Assembly (NCBI RefSeq): GCF_963678635.1
Contig: NC_087065.1
Span: 20,039,623-20,103,622, forward strand
DNA length: 64,000 bases
Direction of reading: 5' to 3'
Source: Symsagittifera roscoffensis
Taxonomy: Eukaryota; Xenacoelomorpha; Acoela; Convolutidae
The notes under the pieces are model-generated. The model ran no database searches. It saw only the letters and a list, made by a program, of their open reading frames with translations, and had not been told where the DNA came from. Position numbers and translations under genes: made by a program. This document shows positions 11,310-23,402 of this stretch, piece after piece (within the stretch, counting starts at the first letter, position 1; each line of letters opens with the position of its first letter).

Positions 11310-11714
11310 TCAACAAGACTTTGCGAGCTTTTACTATCTTCAACAACAATGTTGGAAATAAATTGGAGCAACGCACGGAAACCATGTAAAACAGTGGCTG
11401 ATTTGAACGAGATTATGGAGGCAGAAGTGGAAGATGGTGAGACTCTGAAGGAGGAGTTGAGTAATTGTCAGCATTTTCTTTTGTTTGCGGGGAAGAATAC
11501 CTTATGCCTACCGTTTTCTATCTTCCTATTCAATAGCAAAAGCTGATAATTACTCAACAACTACTCAGCTTCTTGCAATCTTCCCCTTGTTCCGTCCTCC
11601 ACAATCTTGTTCAAATCAGACACTAATTCATTTCTTTTTCGTTACTTTCCTCAAGTTCCTTTCTCTGATGTTGTTGACGAGAGTAATAGCTGAACTGTCA
11701 AAACTGTAAACCAT
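11310..11714. repeat. Long inverted repeat (hairpin-forming), copy 1
   Basis: The left arm 11310-11483 is an imperfect reverse complement of the right arm 11531-11714, with about 47 bases between. For example CTGATTTGAACGAGATT on the left faces CTGATTTGAACAAGATT read from the minus strand on the right. GAGTTGAGTAATTGTCAGC faces TTGTTGAGTAATTATCAGC. The left arm read on the plus strand is open (11307-11546: ...NWSNARKPCKTVADLNEI...). The right arm read on the minus strand gives a related but stop-interrupted peptide. The structure therefore looks like an inverted duplication of a former exon. If transcribed it would fold into a long double-stranded RNA. Confidence 0.75.
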
Positions 11715-12827
11715 CTGTTGTTGTATATGAACTGATAATGAATTGACTTAGTTTTTTAATCAAAAAGACAAGTCTAAAAATTTGGAGTTCTTACAAAACC
11801 ATTGAATTTATAAGAATTGATGCGAAGTGATGAAAGATTTACTACGCTGTCTCTTAATGATTAAATGACAACTTCTTATAAGCTTGCGGTTAACTTAATT
11901 AAAATTCAGTGACTTGCATACCTTCTTGGTAATAAAACTTTTTTCTCAAGAAAACTCTCTTTTTTGCGTATTTTCATTTGGTTTCAGCATAATTACCCTA
12001 GGGTAACTTAATGGGGTACTAGACGTTTTTCCCGTAAACAATTTTGTCCACAGATTTCAGCTTGCATCCAGTATGTTCAGATATTTGCGCTCATTGGTCT
12101 ATTACTCTCTCTGTGCATCCCTGTTTGTGTTTTTTCAATAAATTCGCAATTCAAATTTTTTCATTGATATTTTTTTCGTTTTTTTTTTTGAATTTTCGAA
12201 ATTGTCGCTTTCGATTTAGTTTTGTCGGATTATTTTCCGCTTTGTTTTTACCATTCAACTAAATCGTTAATTTGAATTTTAGGTGTTTTTAGCTTTATGG
12301 TTGCTTTTACCGCTATGAGTTACCTCTGCTGTTCGTTTTTAGCTTCGATATTCAATACAGATTTTGAAACTTCAGTCAAATCTTTCAGATTTTTTTTTGC
12401 AAACCAAGAAATAATAATTGCCAAGATACAAGCAACTACTAATTGTTCAATATATCTTTGCATCTGAACAGGAAATTGTCTAAATTGGATAAACGATTAA
12501 AAATACTATCATAATCTGAAAATTTTTAGCAGTATCAATTTCAAAACAGTAATCAAAAGGATATTCCATATTGGATCTAAAAAAGACAAATTGCTTTTAA
12601 AAATGAGATCAAAATTGCACTTTTTATAGTTTTTGAGTTTTTTTCAAGAGAACAGGTTGAGGTTTGCAATAAGTTGTTTAGTCATGAGATTTGATTGCTA
12701 GTTTTTGAACTCAGGTTTTCTTCAAAATCCAAGGTATTATCTTTCAACTTATGGGCTTTTCAGCGAGAAAAAGTTGTTCTTAACTAATGAAAATCATTTA
12801 AAAAATCATCAACAGGCATAACGTTGA

Positions 12828-13079
12828 TTAACTATTACTATTTTTATCAAATATCAATGCTTCTAAATACTTAGACAGATTTTTGAACTGATCCAACCTA
12901 CAGATGACATAGTCAACACCTTTTCTAGCTATTTTCTCTTTGGCAGTGAAGAGACGAATCTTAAAGTAGGATGGCTTGTTGATTTGTACTTCTGTAAATT
13001 GAGGAACTGCTGAAGAAGGCTTTGCCATATACTTTATTACAGATGGCAAGAGAGTGTTCCATTGTTGACTTTTTGCCAT
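12828..13079 (-). CDS. Small ORF of unknown function (83 codons)
   Basis: The minus-strand frame begins MAKSQQWNTLLPSVIKYM, continues through EVQINKPSYFKIRLFTAKE and VDYVICRLDQFKNLSKYL, and stops at TAA 12828-12830. The block U1 homologue keeps the frame and the same stop but has two internal stops. The copies at 15342 and 17605 are cut by the tandem-duplication junction right after FTAK. No family is recognised; the absence of splice signals leaves open whether it is a last exon or a fossil. Confidence 0.35.
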   Translation of the reverse strand: MAKSQQWNTLLPSVIKYMAKPSSAVPQFTEVQINKPSYFKIRLFTAKEKIARKGVDYVICRLDQFKNLSKYLEALIFDKNSNS

Positions 13080-15200
13080 ATATAGTTTCCACTATGGTAA
13101 CGAGTCCAAGGTTTACTGCATCGTGAAAAAAAAGTTTTTAGGATTACTGATAATTTTTTTCTTTGTTTTTCATTTTGATAGACTTCTGTTGCTTCTTGAT
13201 TTGTCCCAATTCAATCCTTTTGAATATTTGGAAGCACAAGCCAAAAAAAAACTTTTTCTTGTTGTCATTTTTTGGGACCAAACTATTTTTTCGATTTTCG
13301 TTTGATTTTTTTTAAAATACGATACAAATATGAAAAATGTTTTTTTTAAAAGTTTAAAAGTACATTTTTCAAGTGAAAGAAAAAAATTTAGAGATCAGGT
13401 AAAACCTGAATAAAACAGTATGAATCATGATGATTTCCAAATATGAAATAAAAATAAGAGTATGGAATTTTTTGTGAAAAAAACTTCCAAATAATGAAAA
13501 AGCGTAGGCGATGCTTCTCTTAATTAGATCCACATTCTCTGCAAAAACAGTTCATTCAGATGACAGCCGCTCTGTGTCAAAATTTTAGCAGTTTTTACTC
13601 ATATTATAAAGAAAAATTACTATTTGTTTCTGTTTCCAACAAATCTTATAAAAGTTACAAATTGACGCAAGATTATTGCTTTTCTACTCACCATTTTTCT
13701 GTTCCTTGGAGAATTGCAACTGCTTGATCCTTTTAATTTTACTAAAAAAATCTCTTCGCCAAAATTATCAGAGATTGATTTGATCAACGTGATTGCATAT
13801 ATCCAAAAATTGACTCTCCTGAGACTTTGTACAAAAGCTGATTTTATCCAAGCGTTGTTACCTCAAGCGGGGAAGTAAGTATTCAATCAGCCTATTCGAG
13901 CAGCTTAACATAACTTGATAACTTGAAAAAAAAGAGCAAACAATTTGCAAACAATGCGAGGAAACGACCCCTTTGGGAGAAGTTCAACAAAAATCATCTA
14001 AGTTGTAATCAAAAACTTGCAACAATTCAAAAAATTTGGGTTTAGGTATTCTAGAGAGAACTCAGCAAATACAAAACTCCAAAAAAAATGAAACTGATTC
14101 GCAGAGAAAATTGACAGATTTATTGATGGAGATCGAGCAGTACATAAAAATTCTGTCAGTTTTTTTGGTTCACAAATAACAACAATGAAAGTGCGAAACA
14201 CATAAGCTTAAAACAAAATTGGAGCTGTTTTTCTTAGTTCTTTATCTTTTTCTTCCTCATGTGCTAGGCCATGTGTTCTTTTCAACGCAGAACACATGGC
14301 TATCCGTTGAAGACTTTCCTTGAATCTTCTCTTGCGAAACATTTCATATTTTTGCCAATCATATTAGTCAATTCTTAGAGCCTTAAGGGTAGTTTATTGT
14401 GCTTGTGATGTACTTCCCTTAATTGCTAAAAAATTTGAAATTGGAAAAATTTAAATGGCAGAGTACATCTAAAACAAGGCAATCTTGGCCAAAATTATGA
14501 AACAAATACAGAAGAATGCTAAATTCCAGCTTCAAGCTAGACAACGGATCAGTTTGAACTGCGGTTTTCTTTTTTCATGTGGATCTTGGCTTGCAGTGTA
14601 ACAAAAATAACCGTTTTGTAAAATTTTCTCGTGAAAAAAGTTTTTCAGTTTTCTGTATATTCAGGGGTTGATAGTATTATAGAAGGAGATGAAAGTCTTC
14701 GTTCACTTGTTTTAGAAAACTTTTTGATACTTCTCTTAGCTAAATTTGCGGTTATCAAATAATGGATCGATCTAGAGACTCTACTACGAAATACCTGAGT
14801 GATGATTTGACACAAGAAAGCTATCAAGGAACCTTCATTCAAAAAATTAAAACTTGTTCAGACAAAATTATACGAAGTCGAGTTGCTTGAATCTATAATT
14901 GAACACAAGTACCCACGAAAGTGAGGTACTCCAAATTGAACAATTACAAATTTTTGTAGCTTGTGCGCAAAATAATTTTGTCTTTCTAAAAAAATATGTT
15001 GAAAAAATGGAAAAAATTATTGCTAAAAAGCCGTTTATTTTTCACTGAGAACAATCACTATTGTCAACTATTTTAAAACCCAATCTTAAAACAATGTTAG
15101 TGTTTTTTTTTATCAGTATGCATTAGAATCTGACTTTGATCAAAGGTAAAAAACAACACCAAGAATTGAAAAATTTTAAAAAACAAAAGCGCGAGAGAAC
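12938..15200. repeat. Tandem unit 1 of 3 (2263 bases)
   Basis: CTTTGGCAG at 12938, 15201 and 17464 marks the unit starts. GCATCGTG at 13118, 15381 and 17644 gives the same spacing of exactly 2263 twice. The unit runs from inside the small minus-strand ORF to GCGCGAGAGAAC. The duplication junction joins GAGAAC to CTTTGGCAG with a few bases of microhomology (CTTTG / CTTG). Confidence 0.92.
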
Positions 15201-17463
15201 CTTTGGCAGTGAAGAGACGAATCTGAAAGTAGGATGGCTTGTTGATTTGTACTTCTGTAAATTGAGGAACTGCTGAAGAAGGCTTTGCCATATACTTTAT
15301 TACAGATGGCAAGAGAGTGTTCCATTGTTGACTTTTTGCCATATATAGTTTCCACTATGGTAACGAGTCCAAGGTTTACTGCATCGTGAAAAAAAAGTTT
15401 TTAGGATTACTGATAATTTTTTTCTTTGTTTTTCATTTTGATAGACTTCTGTTGCTTCTTGATTTGTCCCAATTCAATCCTTTTGAATATTTGGAAGCAC
15501 AAGCCAAAAAAAAACTTTTTCTTGTTGTCATTTTTTGGGACCAAACTATTTTTTCGATTTTCGTTTGATTTTTTTTTAAAACACGATACAAATATGAAAA
15601 ATGTTTTTTAAAAGTTTAAAAGTACATTTTTCAAGTGAAAGAAAAAAATTTAGAGATCAGGTAAAACCTGAATAAAACAGTATGAATCATGATGATTTCC
15701 AAATATGAAATAAAAATAAGAGTATGGAATTTTTTGTGAAAAAAACTTCCAAATAATGAAAAAGCGTAGGCGATGCTTCTCTTATTTAGATCCACATTCT
15801 CTGCAAAAACAGTTCATTCAGATGACAGCCGCTCTGTGTCAAAATTTTTGCAGTTTTTACTCATATTATAAAGAAAAATTACTATTTGTTTCTGTTTCCA
15901 ACAAATCTTATAAAAGTTACAAATTGACGCAAGATAATTGCTTTTATACTCACAATTTTTCTGTTCCTTGGAGAATTGCAACTGCTTGATCCTTTTAATT
16001 TTACCAAAAACATCTCTTCGCCAAAATTATCAGAGATTGATTTGATCAACGTGATTGCATATATCCAAAAATTGACTCTCCTGAGACTTTGTACAAAAAA
16101 TGATTTTATCCAAGCGTTGTTACCTCAAGCGGGGAAGTAAGTATTCAATCAGCCTATTCGAGCAGTTTAACATAACTTGATAACTTGAAAAAAAAAGAGC
16201 AAACAAATTGCAAACAATGCGAGGAAACGACCCGTTTGGGAGAAGTTCAACAAAAATCTTCTAAGTTGTAATCAAAAACTTGCAACAATTTAAAAAATTT
16301 GGGTTTAGGTATTCTAGAGAGAACTCAGCAAATACAAAACTCCAAAAAAATGAAACTGATTCGCAGAGAAAATTGACAGATTTATTGATGGAGATCGAGC
16401 AGTACATAAAAATTCTGTCAGTTTTTTTTGTTCACATATAACAACGATGAAAGTGCGAAACACATATCTTAAAACAAAATTGGAGCTGTTTTTCTTAGTT
16501 CTTTATCTTTTTCTTCCTCATGTGCTAGGCCATGTGTTCTTTTCAACGCAGAACACATGGCTGTTCGTTGAAGACTTTCCTTGAATCTTCTCTTGCGAAA
16601 CATTTCATATTTTTGCCAATCATATTAGTCAATTCTTAGAGCCTTAAGGGTAGTTTATTGTGCTTGTGATGTACTTCCCTTAATTGTTAAAAAATTTGAA
16701 ATTGGAAAAATTTAAATGGCAGAGTACATCTAAAACAAGGCAATCTTGGCCAAAATTATGAAACAAATACAGAAGAATGCTAAATTCCAGCTTCAAGCTA
16801 GACAACGGATCAGTTTGAACTCCTGTTTTCTTTTTTCATGTGGATCTTGGCTTGCAGTGTAACAAAAATAACCGTTTTGTAAAATTTTCTCGTGAAAAAA
16901 GTTTTTCAGTTTTCTGTATATTCAGGGGTTGATGGTTTCATAGAAGGAGATGAAAGTCTTCGTTCACTTGTTTTAGAAGATTTTTTGATACTTCTCTTAG
17001 CTAAATTTGCGGTTATCAAATAATGGATCGATCTAGAGACTCGACTACGAAATACCTGAGTGATGATTTGACACAAGAAAGCTATCAAGGAACCTTCATT
17101 CAAAAAATTAAAACTTGTTCAGACAAAAATAAACGAAGTCGAGTTGCTTGAATCTATAATTGAACACAAGTACCCACGAAAGTGAGGTACTCCAAATTGA
17201 ACAATTACAAATTTTTGTAGCTTGTGCGCAAAATAATTTTGTCTTTCTAAAAAAATATGTTAAAAAAATGGAAAAAATTATTGCTAAAAAGCCGTTTATT
17301 TTTCACTGAGAACAATCACTATTGTCAACTATTTTAAAACCCAATCTTAAAACGATGTTAATGTTTTTTTTGATCAGTATGCATTAGAATCTGACTTTGA
17401 TCAAAAGTAAAAAAACAACACCAAGGAATTGAAAAATTTTAAAAAACAAAAGCGCGAGAGAAC
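15201..17463. repeat. Tandem unit 2 of 3 (2263 bases)
   Basis: Same length as unit 1 and very similar to it, differing by scattered substitutions. The identical period shows almost no net indels since duplication, so the array is young compared with the U1/U2 duplication. Confidence 0.92.
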
Positions 17464-18985
17464 CTTTGGCAGTGAAGAGACGAATCTGAAAGTAGGATGG
17501 CTTGTTGATTTGTACTTCTGGAAATTGAGGAACTGCTGAAGAAGGCTTTGCCATATACTTTATTACAGATGGCAAGAGAGTGTTCCATTGTTGACTTTTT
17601 GCCATATATAGTTTCCACTATGGTAACGAGTCCAAGGCTTACTGCATCGTGAAAAAAAAGTTTTTAGGATTACTGATAGTTTTTTTCTTTGTTTTTCATT
17701 TTGATAGACTTCTGTTGCTTCTTGATTTGTCCCAATTCAATCCTTTTGATTATTTGGAAGCACAAGCCAAAAAAAACTTTTTCTCGTTGTCATTTTTTTG
17801 GGACCAAACTAATTTTTCGATTTTCGTTAGATTTTTTTTTAAAAACGATACAAATATGACAAATGTTTTTTAAAAGTTTAAAAGTACATTTTTCAAGTGA
17901 AAGAAAAAAATTTAGAGATCAGGTAAAACCTGAATAAAACAGTATGAATCATGATGATTTCCAAATATGAAATAAAAATAAGAGTATGGAATTTTTTGTG
18001 AAAAAAAACTTCCAAATAATGAAAAAGCGTAGGCGATGCTTCTCTTATTTAGATCCACATTCTCTTCAACGCAGAACACTTGGCTATTCGTTGAAGACTT
18101 TCCTTGAATCTTCTCTTGCGAAACATTTCATATTTTTGCCAATCATATTAGTCAATTCTTAGAGCCTTAAGGGTAGTTTATTGTGCTTGTGATGTACTTC
18201 CCTTAATTGCTAAAAAATTTGAAATTGGAAAAATTTAAATGGCAGAGTACATCTAAAACAAGGCAATCTTGGCCAAAATTATGAAACAAATACAGAAGAA
18301 TGCTAAATTCCAGCTTCAAGCTAGACAACGGATCAGTTTGAACTCCTGTTTTCTTTTTTCATGTGGATCTTGGCTTGCAGTGTAAAAAAAATAACCGTTT
18401 TGTAAAATTTTCTCGTGAAAAAAGTTTTTCAGTTTTCTGTATATTCAGGGGTTGATGGTATCATAGAAGGAGATGAACGTCTTCGTTCACTTGTTTTAGA
18501 AGATTTTTTGATACTTCTCTTAGCTAAATTTGCGGTTATCAAATAATGGATCGATCTAGAGACTCGACTACGAAATACCTGAGTGATGATTTGACACAAG
18601 AAAGCTATCAAGGAACCTTCATTCAAAAAATTAAAACTTGTTCAGACAAAATTAAACGAAGTCGAGTTGCTTGAATCTATAATTGAACACAAGTACCCAC
18701 GAAAGTGAGGTACTCCAAATTGAACAATTACAAATTTTTGTAGCTTGTGCGCAAAATAATTTTGTCTTTCTAAAAAAATATGTTAAAAAATGGAAAAAAC
18801 TATTGCTAAAAAGCCGTTTATTTTTCACTGAGAACAATCACTATTGTCAACTATTTTAAAACCCAATCCTAAAACGATGTTAGTGTTTTTTTTGATCAGT
18901 ATGCATTAGAATCTGACTTTGATCAAAGGTAAAAAAACAACACCAAGGAATTGAAAAATTTTAAAAAACAAAAGCGCGAGAGAAC
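17464..18985. repeat. Tandem unit 3 of 3, with 741-base internal deletion
   Basis: Begins as the other units, but at about 18064 jumps from CACATTCTCT directly to TCAACGCAGAACAC, which in unit 1 lies near 14281. The unit is 1522 bases long, 741 shorter than its neighbours, and removes the splice-donor-bearing stretch. After 18985 the sequence continues into unique U2 sequence (AACCTTGTTGC) as in block U1. Confidence 0.9.
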
Positions 18986-19241
18986 CTTGTTGCATTTTTC
19001 TTGAAATCTTAACAATTGAAACAATATTATTTGCGAAAATGCATAGTTTTGATTTATTGAAAATTTTCGCAGAAAAATGAGTCAAATTTTTTGCAAGATG
19101 CAAGCAATAAGTTTTCTTTGAAATGCGTGAAAACAATAGTTCACCAAATCTACAAAATGGTTTCATCCTCTTCTGTTAAAATTGAATCTTAGTTGAGAAA
19201 AAATTACAAAACAGGCGACAGCAAACAAAAAAAGTACAAAT

Positions 19242-19685
19242 CAAAGAACTCGAGCAGCTGAATACTCATATTTTTGCAAGTTCTGTTTGGAGCACAAAAC
19301 TGTTCTCAGCTCCATCGCCATTGGTTTTCTGGGTGAAATGTTCAATGAAGTTATTGGCTCTGCAAAACCTTCTCCCTCTTCAATTGCAATTGTATTCTCA
19401 GCAGGTCGATCTCAGGGAAAGAGGAAATTGTTCACTCTTGCAGCCACAAACCGAGAGTCAAGAAACATGGGATAGTTTATCCGAGCGTTGCCTGCTATCT
19501 TCGACATCATTCCCACGGTTCTAAGCCTCCTTCATGGTGATGGATACCTGTTGCATATGATTTTCACTAAAGTATCTGCTCATGACTTCAAATTGCGCCA
19601 CATATGGAATGAAAAATTCAGTTGGGTAAAGAAGACTCCAGAAGCTGTATCCCGAACCTAATTTTGAACCGGAGTGGAAAAGTTT
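19242..19685 (-). pseudogene. Frameshifted copy of the 10000-10444 exon
   Basis: The minus strand aligns base by base with the intact frame at 10444-10000. An extra base after the ATGAAG codons shifts the frame into an early TAG, so the long open frame is lost. Substitutions are spread over the whole copy. Confidence 0.6.
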
Positions 19686-20656
19686 ACTGAGTAAAAAAAT
19701 TGTTGTTCTAGACTGAGAAGCTTTTTTGAATCAAGAGCTGAGAGTGATGTAAAAAGAAAAAAGTTGGTGATTGAACACTATAGAACTGATCTCAGAGAAC
19801 TTGATTATCGTTGTTGACTATACCTATGCCATTTCAACTGTGTGGGTTGAACCAATCAGACAGATTTTGTTGATATGGACTGAACTCGTATTCAATCAAA
19901 ATTCAGCTTCTTTCAAGCGAAACAAGTATCAAAGTCTTAAAGAAAACTTTACAATTTGTGGTTTTTAAATAGAGGTTTTGTTGTTTTTGTTTTATTGATT
20001 TAGGAATTAGGAAGTCAAAGAAAAAAAGTAATTATATACTCTTAGCATACTGCAAAAATTGATCCTAAATTGTTTACTGTAAAAATTAGCGAATTTTGCC
20101 GGCATAAGTAACAATGGAAAATGTCCTAAAGGTAACAATTCTGCAAAATTTCACATCAAGTTAATTAAAAATTTTTTAATAGGCAATGAAAAACTGTTCA
20201 TTTTTGAGAAAGCAATCGATATTTTCGATTTTTATGTAGATTTGCAAAAAGAAATTCGGCTTGATAAACTTTCAAAACAAGACTCTGGAAATATGTTTTT
20301 GAACCTTATTCCACTGGATGTGAACTTTGAAAAACGTTAGAGAAACGGAAGAACAGAGAATTTTGCAGTGGAGTTTAGGGTAGGGGGATAAATAAGACTC
20401 TTCAATATTTCATACGACTTTCGATTAAATTTAAATAGCTCAACTGGTTAGATAATGCATGCCCTTACTCGAAGTGAGAACGTCAAAAATGAAGACTGTC
20501 AACATTACAGCTCGCTCAATTGTCTTGCAAGACATCGGAAAAGATGTTAGAAAAAAAAGTATCAAAACTGTGTCAACTGTACTAAGAGATGGACTATCGT
20601 GTCACTAAAAAACGTGCAATTTCTACTCCTAAGCAATCAACGCTTAGTACATCATG

Positions 20657-21061
20657 TCAACAGGAGTTTGCGAGCTATAACTATCTTCAACAACATTGTA
20701 GGAAACAAATTGGAGCAACGCACGGAAAACATATGAAACAGTGGCTGATTTGAACGAAATTGTCGAGGCAGAAGTGGAAGACGGTAAGACTCTGAAGGAG
20801 GAGTTGAGTAATTATCAGCATTTTCTATTGTGTGCGGGGAAGAATACCTTATGCCTACCGTTTTCTATCTTCCTATTCAATAGCAAAAGCTGATAATTAC
20901 TCAACAACTACTCAGCTTCTTGCAATCTTCCCCTTGTTCCGTCCTCCACAATCTTGTTCAAATCAGACACTAATTCATTTCTTTTTCGTTACTTTCCTCA
21001 AGTTCCTTTCTCTGATGTTGTTGACGAGAGTAATAGCTGAACTGTCAAAACTGTAAACCAT
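20657..21061. repeat. Long inverted repeat (hairpin-forming), copy 2
   Basis: Same fold as 11310-11714. The left arm (20657-20829) differs from its counterpart by about one base in ten and carries two in-frame stops, so the open frame of copy 1 is not maintained. The spacer and right arm (20834-21073) are identical to 11487-11726 over 240 bases. Confidence 0.75.
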
Positions 21062-21599
21062 CTGTTGTTGTATAATGAATTGACTTAGTTTTTTAATCAA
21101 AAAGACAAGTCTAAAAATTTGGAATTCTTACAAAACTATTGAATTTATAAGAAATGATGCAAAGTGATAAAAGATTTACTACGCAGTCTCTTAATGATTA
21201 AATGACAACTTCTTATAAGCTTGCGGTTTACTTAATTACAATGCAATGATATGCATACCTTCTTGTTAATTATATTTTTTTCTCACGAAAACTCACTTTT
21301 TTGCCAATTTTCAGTTGGTTTCAGCATAATTACTCTAGGGTAATTTAATGGGGTAATAGACGTTTTTCCCGTAGTCCACAGATTTCAGCTTGCATGCATG
21401 TAATCTTATATTTCAGCTCGTTGGTCTATTACTCTCCCTGTGCATCCTTATTTGTGTTTTACTTTTTGTCGGCTTAGTTTCCGCTTTGTTTTTACCATTC
21501 AACTAAACCGTTTATTGATTTTTATTTTTTTTAGCATTATGGTTGCTTTTAGTGTTATGAGTTACTTCTGCTGTTTGCTTATAGTTTTTCTCCACCTTG

Positions 21600-23002
21600 A
21601 CATCGTATATATTTATTTTGTTTTTTTCTTAATAAAAATTTGTTCTGCCTTAAAGATTTCCGCCCATTTGTTATCGGCCAAGTGACTTTATTTCGTGTCG
21701 TTTTGAGGGAAATTTATTTTAATGGTCAGCTCTCGATTGCAAAAAATGCTAAACATCTTAAAAGAAGTTTAATTCGAATTTCTCAAGACAACAATTTTTT
21801 ACGCCTTTTTTGTCTTTTCCCTTTTGTTCAGGCTTGATAGGTTTGGGCCTTTATCAAACCGGCTTATCAGCCTCATATTGCGTACTTCGATGAGCGAATA
21901 AATGTGTGTGTGTGTGTGTCTGTGTTTTGAGGACGAGGGGGCTTACTAACTTTTTTTCGTTTTTTTTTAAACTTTTTCTCAATTTTTCTTTTTTTTTCGA
22001 CTTTTTTTTTCAAATTTTTTCTTTTCCTTTTTGGGCTTAAAAGTTTTCGGAATACCTTATATCGGCTTAGTTATCTTGACAAGCAAATAAAGATTTTAGA
22101 GTGTTTTGAGGTCGAGGGGGACTTTTCAAAAAAGTTATTTGTTACCGTTTTGTATAAATATCTTCCGATTCTAATTTCGCATTTTATTGTCTCGGCATGT
22201 TGTAAAACTAGCCTGATTCATTATGATAGATTAATTTTTTCGACATTTTCGATTTTTCGATTTTCTTTCGTTGTATCGCAACATCAGCTTCGCCTCTGTG
22301 TCAAACTTTATAGCAAAATCTTTTTCAAAAATCCACGAACCATCAATTAGAACTACTTCATATCTTTCCATACTTTTAACTTTCTTGATAAAAAATGAAG
22401 AGAAACTTTAAGGAGAAATTTAAAAAAAATTGACTCTCCATGAATCCAAAAAACATTCTATAATGACTTCACTACGCCCTACCTCTAACAGACGACTGAT
22501 AATCTTCAATTAGATAACGCGCGCCCTTTTTCTTTCACATACTTGAGATTTTTACACAAAAATAACAAAAACACCACTTTTCTTACCAATTTCATATCAT
22601 GGTACACATACTGAAAGCCTTTCTATTATTATCTATCTTAACACATTTTTATTTCTATAACCAATGTTAATAACTTGCATGAGCGATATGACTCTATAAC
22701 GGGTCTTAAGATACAAAAAAAAAACATTCTTTAAAGCCTTGGATAGGCCCCTGTAAGAGATTTTTTTAAAAAAACTGTTTACGAAAGACACTTTTTGAGA
22801 ACTCTAAAAAATTAAAATCTTCCTATAAAACATAATCAATCACGCATTTTGGAGCAATTTGCAGTTTTGGTTTTGGAGCGTATTTTGCCTTCCATTTGGC
22901 TTTTGACTTGGAAGTCTGCTTAAAACGAAACAAAAATTCAAATTTTTAAAACTTAAATTTCAGCAAAAAAATGCATATCACTAAACATCAAGTTTTTTCT
23001 AA
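21600..23002. other. T-rich intergenic stretch
   Basis: Pyrimidine-rich and low-complexity sequence with a short (TG)n run at 21903-21919. No gene, RNA or shared repeat recognised. It separates the duplicated region from the 3' end of the channel gene. Confidence 0.5.
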
Positions 23003-23150
23003 TCACCAAAACTTAAGTTTCAGCAAAAAAAAATCGGCAAAAAACGAAAAAAAAAAATGCTGAAAAATTCCTTGAAAATTTATAAGTTCATGAATGACGC
23101 GTTCTTTTTCGGGAACTGCTAAAGGTCCATAGAAAGCCCAAAATTGAATG

Positions 23151-23156
23151 TTTATT
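23151..23156 (-). promoter_or_regulatory. Candidate polyadenylation signal of the channel gene
   Basis: TTTATT on the plus strand is AATAAA on the coding strand, about 250 bases after the stop codon. It is a consensus hexamer in the right orientation; in such AT-rich DNA chance matches are common. Confidence 0.35.
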
Positions 23157-23402
23157 GTGCTCAAAACGCTAGCATATGTGTTACAACAATCGACTGCATA
23201 ATGATCGCCAGGGTAACTCTCGCCTTTACCCACAAGAAAACCTATGGATTTTGACGTTTGATCAGCTTTTCTTTCGATTATGGTAGTGAAAAAGAAATAT
23301 TTTCCCAAAATGAATTCAGTGAACTGAGTAAATAAATTATTAAATTACAATTGGAAGTTTGCCCTGAAATTTTCTAAGTAAAGTGTCTGAATAATAGTGT
23401 AA

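Larger units (their letters stand above)
6555..12345. repeat. Segmental duplication block U1 (about 5.8 kb)
   Basis: Matches block U2 (12375-21590) in order and orientation. 6555-6800 matches about 12375-12570; 7270-9850 matches 12600-15190 (and its tandem copies); 9960-12345 matches 19190-21590. U1 retains about 460 bases (6810-7270) that U2 lacks. U2 keeps about 125 bases (about 20330-20455) that U1 lacks. Identity looks roughly 85-90 percent by eye, with indels, so the duplication is not very recent. Confidence 0.85.
12375..21590. repeat. Segmental duplication block U2 (about 9.2 kb, internally triplicated)
   Basis: Second copy of block U1, expanded by a tandem triplication of a 2263-base unit (12938-18985). 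Outside the triplication it is colinear with U1, including the terminal-exon-like frame, the inverted repeat and the sequence TAGGGTAA near 12000 and 21340. Confidence 0.85.

Noticed and set aside
13123..17873. Repeated short plus-strand frames beginning MKKKFLGLL
   Set aside because: Leu/Phe-rich products of T-rich sequence. They are copied with the tandem unit, change at indels, and have no splice or homology support.
23003..23308. A 101-codon minus-strand frame just behind the channel stop codon
   Set aside because: It lies in the probable 3' untranslated region, contains the candidate AATAAA, ends in a homopolymer-rich tail and resembles no family; no splice acceptor would connect it.
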